64,000 nt of DNA from Liolophura sinensis (Eukaryota; Mollusca; Polyplacophora; Chitonida; Chitonidae). The position numbers were made by a program, and so were the translations under genes. Location: NCBI RefSeq assembly GCF_032854445.1, contig NC_088302.1, positions 27,803,080 through 27,867,079 of the forward strand. The letters run 5' to 3'. Under the pieces are notes generated by a model, which ran no database searches, was not told the DNA's origin, and worked only from the letters and a program-made list of their open reading frames with translations. Shown piece by piece: positions 1-9,360 of this stretch; the stretch's first letter is position 1; each line of letters opens with the position of its first letter.

Positions 1-204
1 TATTTCGCAGTAACATACGGGTGACAGAAATGTAACAAGCCTCCATCGCTTGTATTATGTTCAGTTCACTGACATGCAGGCGGCAAAAATGTAACAAGGT
101 GACATGTCTTGTATTTCGTTTACTTCTCAGCTACGTACAAGTGACAGAAATGTAACAAGGCGGCATGCCTTGTGTTGTGTTTACTTCACAGCCACATCCG
201 TACT
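1..204. repeat. 60-bp tandem repeat, 3+ copies
   Basis: The block with core 'gtgacagaaatgtaacaag' recurs at 21, about 80 and 141, so the period is 60 bp. A partial fourth unit ends near 204. The copies differ at several sites, so the array is not very recent. It may continue left of the window. Confidence 0.85.
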
Positions 205-456
205 ACAGCACGTTAACGCCATTGGCACAAATAACAAATGCACCACAAATCCTCCCACGCATAGTTCCACCTAGTCCTCTCCCCAGAAATGTCTTGCACA
301 AATGTCACTGTGCCTGTAATGTTACCATATTATTTGTACAATAAAGGTGAGGCTGTCAGTGCAATATCCAGGCCTTAGAAAAGCAGAACCTGCACTGAGA
401 GGTTTCATGTTAGATCACGTGCTCAATACCAAAAGATCACGTGCTCAACAATAACA

Positions 457-945
457 CTTCAATGCAATAGCTGAGAGGTAAAAGCGTCCTCCTTGAAACT
501 AAAGCCCGGCTTTAATTGTAAAACTTGGGGGCTTCTCTACTTGGCGCTCAGTTCAGATAAACCTACATCGGAATACTGTGGCTGGGAGATTGTTGCCTTT
601 CAGTGAGGCAGCACTAAAGTGACACCGTAATGGTGTACACCAAGTCATGACAAGCATTAGGGAAGAGAATAAAATAACAGTACAGTTGTGTAGCGATCAC
701 ACGGACCTATCTTCATTGCAATAGCTGAGTAGTAAATGCGTCCTCCTTGAAGCTTAAGCCCAGCTTTAATTGTATAACATCGCGCTTCTCTGCTGGGCGC
801 TCAGTACAATTAGACCTACATAGGAATACGGTAACTGGGTGATTGTTGAATTTGGTATGAGGTTCCAGTGAGGCAGCACTAAAGTGATACCAAATGATGA
901 CAAGCATCAGGGAAGACAATAAAATAACAGTAGAATTGTGCCTGT
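457..945. repeat. Tandem duplication of a ~250-bp segment
   Basis: Two diverged copies lie head to tail at 457-710 and 711-945. Each starts 'cttcaNtgcaatagctgag', passes through 'gcgtcctccttgaa' and 'gtgaggcagcactaaagtga', and ends near 'aataaaataacagta'. The motif 'gcagcactaaa' also occurs in the SINE at 23325, so these units may contain an old SINE core. Just before them the 14-mer 'gatcacgtgctcaa' occurs twice, 20 bp apart. The 107-codon minus-strand frame here is a by-product of the repeat. Confidence 0.75.
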
Positions 946-1373
946 CTTCGTAGAAGGTCGAAGCACCGGAAACACGTGTTCTTGTACCTATGCAGTACAA
1001 TATCATGCTGAAAAATGTGCACTGTTCCTTTTGCATTTTGGGATATTATTTGGAGTATGAATTGTACATTCGAATATTTGAATTTGAAAGGAGTGTTGTA
1101 AGTATAGGAGTATAGGCCTATCTGGTAAAGCTTACTTTCATTTACATTTGTTTCATGATATGCCTCTTACGTAAAGAGAATTAAAGTAAAAGATTTACAG
1201 TTTTTACATCTATGCTAGCTTAGCATATTGTTTTCTCAGGCCACTAGAGATTATGTTACTTTCGTATCAAAAGATCGACTATATATTCATTAATTTATTT
1301 ATTTATTATTTATTTAAGAAAATTGATACTGTAATTCCACAACGCCGACCAGTAACACCCGCTACTCGTAACT

Positions 1374-1476
1374 TATTTATTTATTTGATTGGTGTTTTAC
1401 GCCGTACTCAATAATATTTCACTTATACGACGGTGGCCAGCATTATGAGGGGAGGAAACCGGGCAGAGCCCGGGGT
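1374..1476 (-). mobile_element. tRNA-derived SINE family A, 5'-truncated copy
   Basis: On the plus strand the copy runs from a TTTA-rich tail through 'tgattggtgttttacgcc' to 'gggcagagcccgggg'. It is therefore on the minus strand and lacks its tRNA-like head. A 13-bp target-site duplication with one mismatch flanks it: 'gctactcgtaact' at 1361-1373 and 'gctgctcgtaact' at 1477-1489. Confidence 0.85.
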
Positions 1477-1704
1477 GCTGCTCGTAACTGTCTGTTAAAA
1501 TACTAAAACATAAGTAACTGGTAGCACAAAAAAACAACAAGCACCAAACGAAAATATTTACTGAAAAGCTCAGACTCGAGGAGAACAATTTCGACTTTTA
1601 GGTGCAAACCTGTGACAATTTCCGAACAGCATACTTATAACTAACTCTTAGTTGTGAAACGGAGAAATGAACTCGCATTGGTTCCCTGAAGAATTCATGC
1701 TCAC

Positions 1705-1899
1705 CGACTTGCACAGACCGAGCATCACCACGCCATTTTGCAGCTGTCGTTTTGTAATGTCAGGGTTTATGACTTTCCGCGATTTTATCTCAGTAATTAA
1801 CACTCTGTGTACAGAGACAAACCAATGTAGCGGCAACGAGGGGAAAACTCTGTCATTAAACAGCTGCTCATCAGGGCTCTTGAGAATCGCCGGTAACCT
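1705..1899 (-). CDS. Unassigned candidate exon (weak)
   Basis: The minus strand has a 65-codon open stretch with ordinary amino-acid composition, starting RLPAILKSPDEQLFND. It ends at a good donor, tcg|gtgagc, in phase 0. The upstream acceptor (gtag|agg) has a poor pyrimidine tract. I do not recognise the family and see no partner exon. It may be chance or a gene remnant. Confidence 0.15.
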
Positions 1900-3160
1900 C
1901 TACTTAAAGTCTTGCACTTCTCGTAACTGTCAGTCTTCGTGCAAGCCTTGATGTCATGTTGGAATTGCGAGGAGCTCAAAAACATGAAGTGGGCTGGAAA
2001 TTGGAAGTTCACCCAGAAGCCATGTATAATCAGGTAAAATATCAAAGGTATGACTGATTTACGTGAGCAAGACCAAGTTTTATTTAGGGTAAAAAGAAAC
2101 CTTTATATTTGCACTTCTCGCAAACATCATCACAGCCACTTAGGACATGGAATAGAACAAAAATTGCCTTAAAAAGGCATAATTTAATTGTAAATTAAAG
2201 CTTATTTAGAGTGTCTTTACTATTGCGATAATGAATGAATCATTATATTGACTGTTTTTAACGTGTCGCCTGCTTTCAGATGTCTATAAAAGCACTAATA
2301 CTTATTACCAAAATTGTCTTTTGTTAGTGACACGTCAAACCACACTCTATAGATTGATATATTTGATGGGTATTCGTATTATTGAGAAAAAATACAGTTA
2401 GAACACTTTTTCTTATTCATAATGGTACACTTCTTCAGCTTGTTTCCGATACCGAGAACTCATTGCCACGGGGGACCTCATAAATATTCAAAAACAATTG
2501 GCATGCTGGATAATGAGCGCACTCCAGTATGTTTTAACTGCAACACCAAATGCTTAAACTCTGATCGAATTTACTCTAAAGCCATGTTTGAAGTCAAGTT
2601 TCAGTATAATCTAACCAATGACCAATGACAAATATTTTGATTGCACGGCGGTGTTATGTAAAGAGAGCAATGGAGACAGTATTATGGGATTTGTGGCTGC
2701 GTGGAGTCTGCTAAAACAGCATGTTGGTGCTGCTGTTTAATTAATATCCACGTCACTGTCCAGCATTCCACTTTTTAAAAATATCTATAACATCACCCGA
2801 GACTTATGGGGTTAATAATAAATTAGAAACGCATTCCAAGTGCATTTTGTTTGCAATAATATTGACGTCCAACATATCGACCTGTAAAACTTTGGTGTTA
2901 CGATTCACTGACTAAAGGCAACTTTGATAGTGAGTATGAGTGATTTTTCAGACAACTTACTATGGGCAAGTAATTAAAAGGAATAGACTATAACTGCATT
3001 TATTGCTATATTAAAATATTAAATGGCATTGTATAATCTGGCACGTTTTTTAAACATTTTGTAAAACAAAAAATCGCTGCTCTGCTTTTACTCTTTACTC
3101 TGTTACCCTTTACATTACTAATTCATCTGTCAAGTTTTAAACTGTTCAGAGTTTTAACTT

Positions 3161-4166
3161 TGTTACGGTATAGAAAGCAGCAACAGAAAACAGACTCAGT
3201 GACTCAATATTACAATGTTAACAATGCTTTATATATAGAATGAGACGTACAGTTTTACAGACAGTTAAACAACAACAACAACAACAACATACACATCAGT
3301 ATTACCGGTCTTTACAAGTTTCCAGTTCACCTTTACATCCCAAGGAATGTATTCCAGGAAATCCAACGTAAAGACCATGGGATAAACACACAATTCACAC
3401 AAGTCACAAATTGTCCTAGACAGGTACTTCGCCAGATTAGCGAACACGAACACAGTACACAGGTTACACAGAACTGGAACAGTCAAGCCTTTGAATGACG
3501 TCACACCCGCAGAGCACAACACAGGGTAAACACAGACATGGAGGTATAATCCACTTTTAGAACAGTCAGCTCCCGCAGAAACTCACAAACGAGCCGTTCA
3601 GAGACGTAGAGTAATGTCACCTTGTGGCAGAACGAACGTCCTTTTTGTTTAGAGTCCTTGACGACCTTGTCGGTCAGGTGAGGTCAGCGTGTTAAACAAA
3701 TTACACAGTCCACACTGTATAATCATAATAAAGATCCGAACACCAATAAACGTGACTTCCGCAGAAATTCACATAAACCAGACATCAGTACTACTGTGGT
3801 ACACAAACGGTGCCGGCATAAAAAAACTGTCCTCCCAAATGAAACTGGCATCACCAGCTCATATAAACATAATGGACTCGATACGAGAGCGTCTCACACT
3901 CTCCTGGCTCCCAGTGGATGCAGCAAAAATACCTCCACTCTGCACAGAAAACACGGCTTATATACGTGCCAGGTGGATTCAACTATTTTTAAACACAGAG
4001 TTTAACAGCCAATGAACAGCCAGTTAAATAAACAGAGCATTGAACGAGGTGCTTTCGGCCAGGTCCGCACTGTACATATATAACAGGGCCTGTTATGCTT
4101 ATAACATACAACACAAAGGTCCGCAGACTAACAATACATGAAGACGTTAAATAGTCATACATAACA
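3161..4166 (-). repeat. 3' LTR of the retrotransposon
   Basis: Second copy of the 1006-bp LTR, with TGTTA at 3161 and TAACA ending at 4166 as its terminal inverted pentamers. The host sequence 'actt' (3157-3160) precedes it. The purine-rich tract adjoins it at 4167. Confidence 0.95.
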
Positions 4167-4178
4167 CCCCCACCCTTC
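4167..4178 (-). promoter_or_regulatory. Polypurine tract
   Basis: The minus strand reads GAAGGGTGGGGG directly before the 3' LTR. It is purine-only apart from one T and sits where plus-strand priming should start. Confidence 0.7.
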
Positions 4179-4280
4179 AGGGAAAGAAAGTTTTGCATAA
4201 AACTTTCTTTAACATATTCATAATCATGAATAATAATAACGTTTACCACAGTCTTTAAAAACAAAGCTGCAGAAAACCAA

Positions 4281-7200
4281 CTAGACACGTGACAAACAAT
4301 CAGCAATCACATTATCTTTCCCTTTTATGTGTCTAATCTCTAGATTAAATTCTTGCAAAAGCAAACTCCACCGTAACAATCTTCGGTTTTTACCTTTTAG
4401 TTTGTGCAAGAAGGTCAAGGGATTGTGATCTGTATACACAACAATGGGGTAACTTGACGAAGTCACATATACTTCAAAATGTTGTAATGCTAGAATCAAG
4501 GACAGACATTCCTTTTCTATTGTCGAATAATTTCTCTGGCACTTGTCAAATTTGCGAGAAAAAAAACATACAGGGTGATCAACGTGATCTGTTTCATTTT
4601 CTTGTAACAAAACTGCCCCAGCAGATATATCACTAGCATCAACAGCTAGCTTAAATGGTAAATTAAAATCAGGTGCTATAAGTATGGGGCCGCTGCTTAG
4701 CATGGCCTTTAATCTATCAAAAGATCTCTGACACTCAATGGACCACAAGAACTTAGTACCTTTCTTTAACAGCTGAGTTAATGGCTCACTAACAAATGAA
4801 AAGTTCCTACAGAACTTTCGATAATAACCTGCCATGCCCAAAAAACGCTTTAATTCTCTCTTACAACTTGGCACTGGAAAACAAGAGATAGCAACTCCAA
4901 TAGGATGTACAACATTGAGATCAGTGCTATCTCTGTCTACATATGGCTTTAACATGTTAACGTGACAAAGTTGTCTAGACTTGCGCCGATCAGGAGTGAA
5001 AATAATATAATTAAGATCACTTAGCCTCTTGTCTACTACATAAGGTCCAAAATAACGAGCTTCAAGTGGCTTACCACTAACTGGAAGTAAGGCCAATACC
5101 TTCTGACCAACTTCAAATCTGCGTCTTACTGTCTCTTTGTCATACTTAGTTTTCATACTCTTCTGAGAAGCTGTAAGATTCTCTCTGGCTAACTCACATA
5201 CTCTGTTGAGCTTAGTACGAAAACTTGACACATACTGTAATAGGTTAACATTGTCACTATCACTAGACACAAACTTTTCCTTGAACAACTGTAGTGGACC
5301 ACGCACAGTATGGCCAAACACAAGCTCAAATGGACTAAATCTAAGTGACTCTTGTACAGACTCTCTTACAGCAAACATTAACAAAGGTACACCCTCGTCC
5401 CAATCTTTCCCTGTCTCAAAGCAGTAAGTTCTTATCATACTTTTCAGTGTCTGATGGAATCTCTCTAGTGCTCCTTGACTTTGTGGGTGATAAGCTGAGG
5501 ACTTATACTGGCTAATACCTAGCTCATGCATAACTTGTTGGAACACACCAGACATGAAATTTGAACCCTGGTCTGACTGTACTGACTTAGGCAGACCAAA
5601 CATGGTGAAGAACTTAACTAAAGCCTTAATTACAGTCTTGGCAGTAATATTCCTTAGTGGAATTGCCTCAGGGAAACGAGTTGAAGTACACATTATGGTT
5701 AACATATACTGATTTCCAGACTTTGTCTTAGGTAGCGGACCAACACAATCTATTAAGATTCTACTGAATGGCTCACCAATTGCAGGAATAGGCCTCAAGG
5801 CTGCCTTGGGGATTGTCTGGTTAGGTTTCCCCACTAACTGACATGCATGACAAGACCTGCAAAATTCAGTAACATCTTTCCTTACTCCTGGCCAATAAAA
5901 ATGACTGAGAATCTTATAATAGGTCTTATTAACACCTAAATGACCTGCTAACGGCGTTTCATGCGCTATGGTCAGTATGTCTTTACGATAAGACTTGGGC
6001 ACAACTACCTGATGCTTAACTGCCCATTCATCCTCCAAAGAAACATCGGGAGGCCTCCACTGCCGCATCAATATGCCAGACTTGACATAGTAGTAGCATG
6101 GGTCAGGTAAAGATTCACCATCTTTAGCTGCATCATTAAACAAGCAAGAAATACTTGGATCACTGTGTTGTTCAGCAATCAACTCAGTCCTACAAAATGG
6201 CTGGTCACCACTAACAAAATTAGTATCTACTTCATGCTGGCTGTCTAATTTGGAAGAACCTCCATCCAACATGTTGTTGAGAAAAGTCTCACTCAAATCA
6301 ACAGTACTACCCTGGTCTGTACTGACTTTTCTAGACATAGCTCTTGTAACAACACAGGACGGATATAAACCCGCTATCTCGCTTTCAACTGGCTCTGTGA
6401 CTGAATTCAGAGAAGGCTTATCAACCATTAAGGGATCAACAGTAACCTTATCATGTGCTAAGTCATTTCCCAACAACAAATGAATACCCTCAAAAGGTAA
6501 TGAAGGCTTAATGCCTACCCTGACAGGTCCAGATATCAAATCTGATGACAAATAAATATCATGAAGGGGAACACTGACAAAGTCACTAGACTCTACACCT
6601 CTAATAAGGGCACGAACCCCAGAGTATGACTCTTCAGAAAAGGGCAGAGTATTCATCAACAACAGAGACTGAGATGCCCCAGTATCCCTTAATATCTTTA
6701 TAGGGGTAGCACAAGACATGTCGCTTCTAAGCGACACTGAACCAGAATTGATAAACGGAGCGAAGCTATCCATAGAGCATTTGGGAATCTTATCCAATCC
6801 CGTATCAGCTAACTCAGATCTGCTTTTAACTGCTGATGTAACTTCCGGCAATGTTTTGTGCATTGCAACACAAAGACCTGTGGGCTTAGACTCATTCTGA
6901 GCTTCCCGTCTCCTTTTCAACGAGTAACATTCACTCATCACGTGACCTACCCGCTTGCAAAAATTACAAGTGACCCTATTTCGAGGACTACCATTCCAAT
7001 CTGAACTACGTGAACCATGAGCTGTAGAACCATTGGAGCCTGGTGTAGAACTCTTCTGTATAGAGCTACCTCTACCTGTTGCATGTGACTGGGTACTTCT
7101 ACGTATAAATGAATTAAATGGCTTACCCGTATATGTAACCTTATGTGTCAAGGAATAATCATCAGCTAAACTGGCTGCCTCTTCAAGTGTACTCGCCTTC

Positions 7201-8222
7201 TGCTCATCAACGAACACCTTTACATCATTATGAATACAACGCTTGAACTCTTCTACCAGCACAAGCTGACGCAAACTTTCAAAATCCCTGCCTATTTTCA
7301 TGGCTATACACCAGCGATCAAACAACTGCTCCTTAGCTCGACCAAACTCAACGTATGTCTGATCTCTACCTTTTTCACAGTTACGAAATTTCTGGCGGTA
7401 AGCTTCAGGCACCAGTTCATAACCCTTCAAAATTACCTCTTTCACATAGTCATAATTGGAAGCATTCTCTACACTTAACTGAGTGTAAATTTCCCTGGCC
7501 TTTCCAATTAGCACACTCTGTAATAACATAGTCCAGAACTCCTTAGGCCACTTCAAACTATTTGCAATTTTCTCAAAATGCAGAAAATATTTATCCACCT
7601 CTTTTTCCTGAAAGGATGGAACTAACCGAATGTATTTGGTCACATCAAATCCTGAATCCTGTCTACCGGAAGGACCCGGTTTCTCATCTCTCTCTAACTC
7701 TAACTTTTTCATTTGGAACTCCAATTCTCTTTCCCTCTCTCTTTCTTGCATTTCTCTCTCCTCTCTCTGCACTTCCCTCTCTCTTTCCTCTCTCTGCACT
7801 TCCCTCCCCCTTTCCTCTCTCTGCACTTCCCTCTCCCTTTCCTCTCTCTCTCTCTGCATTTTCAACTTTTCTAACTCTATCTCATGTTCCCTCTCTTTCT
7901 CTTGCCTCTCTCTCTCATGTTCCCTCTCTTTCTCTCTCTCTCTTTCCTCTTTCTCCAATCTCAACTTTAACTCAAACTGCTTAAACTTAAGCTCAGCATC
8001 AGACTGACCCTCGAACTCATAATCAGATAATGCAGAACTATCAAACTTGCCTATCTCCACTAAATGTTTCAACAAAGTATGCTGCATATCTCTTTTCCTC
8101 CATGAAGACTTTATGGACAAACCTAAAAATGTCCCTAACTTAACCAAGTCTTCCTTCTTTAAACTCTCAAAAACATCCTGATCGGGCGCATTAACAAACT
8201 GTTTAGGATCAAAATCTCCCAT
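4281..8222 (-). CDS. Gag-pol polyprotein of Gmr1-like Ty3/gypsy element, RT catalytic region missing
   Basis: One 1313-codon frame without frameshift, from ATG at 8222 to TAG. Domains by residue: an Arg/Glu-rich coiled coil about 75-180; a gag capsid whose C-terminal half (about 272-358, EAYRQKFRN to LEEAASLADDY) resembles a SCAN domain; a CX2CX4HX4C zinc knuckle (C419, C422, H427, C432); an aspartic protease DTGA (513-516); an integrase HHCC finger (H754, H761, C791, C794) and core D825, D884, E920 with 35 residues between the last two; a GPY motif (1059-1061). A break follows near residue 1109. The frame resumes in the end of RT (FPVPSCKRELKRFLGMAGYY, 1115-1134) and runs into RNase H (D1195, a Glu near 1236-1238, D1265, D1303 or D1308). 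No RT fingers/palm and no YxDD motif are present. Gag, protease, integrase and RNase H look intact. In the cell it would form particles and integrate DNA only if RT came from another copy. Confidence 0.93.
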   Translation of the reverse strand: MGDFDPKQFVNAPDQDVFESLKKEDLVKLGTFLGLSIKSSWRKRDMQHTLLKHLVEIGKFDSSALSDYEFEGQSDAELKFKQFELKLRLEKEEREREKEREHERERQEKEREHEIELEKLKMQREREEREREVQREERGREVQREEREREVQREEREMQERERERELEFQMKKLELERDEKPGPSGRQDSGFDVTKYIRLVPSFQEKEVDKYFLHFEKIANSLKWPKEFWTMLLQSVLIGKAREIYTQLSVENASNYDYVKEVILKGYELVPEAYRQKFRNCEKGRDQTYVEFGRAKEQLFDRWCIAMKIGRDFESLRQLVLVEEFKRCIHNDVKVFVDEQKASTLEEAASLADDYSLTHKVTYTGKPFNSFIRRSTQSHATGRGSSIQKSSTPGSNGSTAHGSRSSDWNGSPRNRVTCNFCKRVGHVMSECYSLKRRREAQNESKPTGLCVAMHKTLPEVTSAVKSRSELADTGLDKIPKCSMDSFAPFINSGSVSLRSDMSCATPIKILRDTGASQSLLLMNTLPFSEESYSGVRALIRGVESSDFVSVPLHDIYLSSDLISGPVRVGIKPSLPFEGIHLLLGNDLAHDKVTVDPLMVDKPSLNSVTEPVESEIAGLYPSCVVTRAMSRKVSTDQGSTVDLSETFLNNMLDGGSSKLDSQHEVDTNFVSGDQPFCRTELIAEQHSDPSISCLFNDAAKDGESLPDPCYYYVKSGILMRQWRPPDVSLEDEWAVKHQVVVPKSYRKDILTIAHETPLAGHLGVNKTYYKILSHFYWPGVRKDVTEFCRSCHACQLVGKPNQTIPKAALRPIPAIGEPFSRILIDCVGPLPKTKSGNQYMLTIMCTSTRFPEAIPLRNITAKTVIKALVKFFTMFGLPKSVQSDQGSNFMSGVFQQVMHELGISQYKSSAYHPQSQGALERFHQTLKSMIRTYCFETGKDWDEGVPLLMFAVRESVQESLRFSPFELVFGHTVRGPLQLFKEKFVSSDSDNVNLLQYVSSFRTKLNRVCELARENLTASQKSMKTKYDKETVRRRFEVGQKVLALLPVSGKPLEARYFGPYVVDKRLSDLNYIIFTPDRRKSRQLCHVNMLKPYVDRDSTDLNVVHPIGVAISCFPVPSCKRELKRFLGMAGYYRKFCRNFSFVSEPLTQLLKKGTKFLWSIECQRSFDRLKAMLSSGPILIAPDFNLPFKLAVDASDISAGAVLLQENETDHVDHPVCFFSRKFDKCQRNYSTIEKECLSLILALQHFEVYVTSSSYPIVVYTDHNPLTFLHKLKGKNRRLLRWSLLLQEFNLEIRHIKGKDNVIADCLSRV

Positions 8223-8327
8223 TGTAAATATTTAGCCACTGAATCATTCACCGTTAAAATTAAGCAATCGCTTCTCACTTGTGTTTAACTTCAAATATTC
8301 GGTGCTAAACAAAAGGGAAACAATCAT

Positions 8328-8345
8328 TTCCCGGACAAGCCCCCA
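8328..8345 (-). promoter_or_regulatory. Primer-binding site, tRNA-Pro-like
   Basis: The minus strand reads TGGGGGCTTGTCCGGGAA, starting 5 nt after the 5' LTR. This closely resembles the complement of the 3' end of tRNA-Pro used as primer by many retroelements, with C-to-T near the middle and a change at the last base. The position is that expected for minus-strand priming. Confidence 0.75.
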
Positions 8346-8350
8346 ATTTC

Positions 8351-9356
8351 CGTTACGGTATAGAAAGCAGCAACAGAAAACAGACTCAGTGACTCAATAT
8401 TACAATGTTAACAATGCTTTATATATAGAATGAGACGTACAGTTTTACAGACAGTTAAACAACAACAACAACAACAACATACACATCAGTATTACCGGTC
8501 TTTACAAGTTTCCAGTTCACCTTTACATCCCAAGGAATGTATTCCAGGAAATCCAACGTAAAGACCATGGGATAAACACACAATTCACACAAGTCACAAA
8601 TTGTCCTAGACAGGTACTTCGCCAGATTAGCGAACACGAACACAGTACACAGGTTACACAGAACTGGAACAGTCAAGCCTTTGAATGACGTCACACCCGC
8701 AGAGCACAACACAGGGTAAACACAGACATGGAGGTATAATCCACTTTTAGAACAGTCAGCTCCCGCAGAAACTCACAAACGAGCCGTTCAGAGACGTAGA
8801 GTAATGTCACCTTGTGGCAGAACGAACGTCCTTTTTGTTTAGAGTCCTTGACGACCTTGTCGGTCAGGTGAGGTCAGCGTGTTAAACAAATTACACAGTC
8901 CACACTGTATAATCATAATAAAGATCCGAACACCAATAAACGTGACTTCCGCAGAAATTCACATAAACCAGACATCAGTACTACTGTGGTACACAAACGG
9001 TGCCGGCATAAAAAAACTGTCCTCCCAAATGAAACTGGCATCACCAGCTCATATAAACATAATGGACTCGATACGAGAGCGTCTCACACTCTCCTGGCTC
9101 CCAGTGGATGCAGCAAAAATACCTCCACTCTGCACAGAAAACACGGCTTATATACGTGCCAGGTGGATTCAACTATTTTTAAACACAGAGTTTAACAGCC
9201 AATGAACAGCCAGTTAAATAAACAGAGCATTGAACGAGGTGCTTTCGGCCAGGTCCGCACTGTACATATATAACAGGGCCTGTTATGCTTATAACATACA
9301 ACACAAAGGTCCGCAGACTAACAATACATGAAGACGTTAAATAGTCATACATAACA
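8351..9356 (-). repeat. 5' LTR of the retrotransposon
   Basis: This repeat matches 3161-4166 at a constant offset of 5190 bp. By eye the copies are identical apart from the end base (C at 8351, T at 3161). It includes a (CAA)n-type run near 8460. Read on the minus strand it starts TGTTATGTATGAC. The short open frames in both LTR copies are identical because the LTRs are, and give no sign of being genes. Confidence 0.95.
9147..9154 (-). promoter_or_regulatory. Candidate TATA box in the 5' LTR
   Basis: The minus strand reads TATATAAG about 200 bp into the LTR, a reasonable place for the U3 promoter. A second TATA-like stretch lies near 8417-8427. Neither position is tested by anything else in the sequence. 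Confidence 0.3.
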
Positions 9357-9360
9357 ACTT

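Larger units (their letters stand above)
946..3156. other. Non-coding stretch left of the retrotransposon
   Basis: AT-rich sequence with short open frames only. Apart from the truncated SINE at 1374-1476 and the weak candidate exon at 1705-1899, nothing is recognised. Confidence 0.6.
3161..9356 (-). mobile_element. Ty3/gypsy LTR retrotransposon, Gmr1-like, RT core deleted
   Basis: A 6196-bp element on the minus strand. Direct 1006-bp LTRs at both ends begin and end with the inverted pentamer TGTTA/TAACA, except that the inner end of the 5' LTR has C for T at 8351. The 4-bp sequence 'actt' flanks the element at 3157-3160 and 9357-9360 as a target-site duplication. Inside lie a primer-binding site, one long gag-pol frame and a purine-rich tract next to the 3' LTR. 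Integrase precedes the RT/RNase H part. This is the order known for Gmr1-type gypsy elements and the reverse of the usual gypsy order. Most of RT is absent, so the copy should be unable to copy itself. The matching LTRs indicate recent insertion. Confidence 0.95.

Noticed and set aside
3265-4015. Short open frames inside the LTR, repeated at 8455-9205
   Set aside because: They are identical in both LTRs because the LTRs are. They have no motifs and fit regulatory DNA.
7562-8007. Ser/Leu-rich plus-strand frames of 140 and 125 codons
   Set aside because: They are the antisense of the Arg/Glu-rich coiled-coil region of the gag polyprotein.
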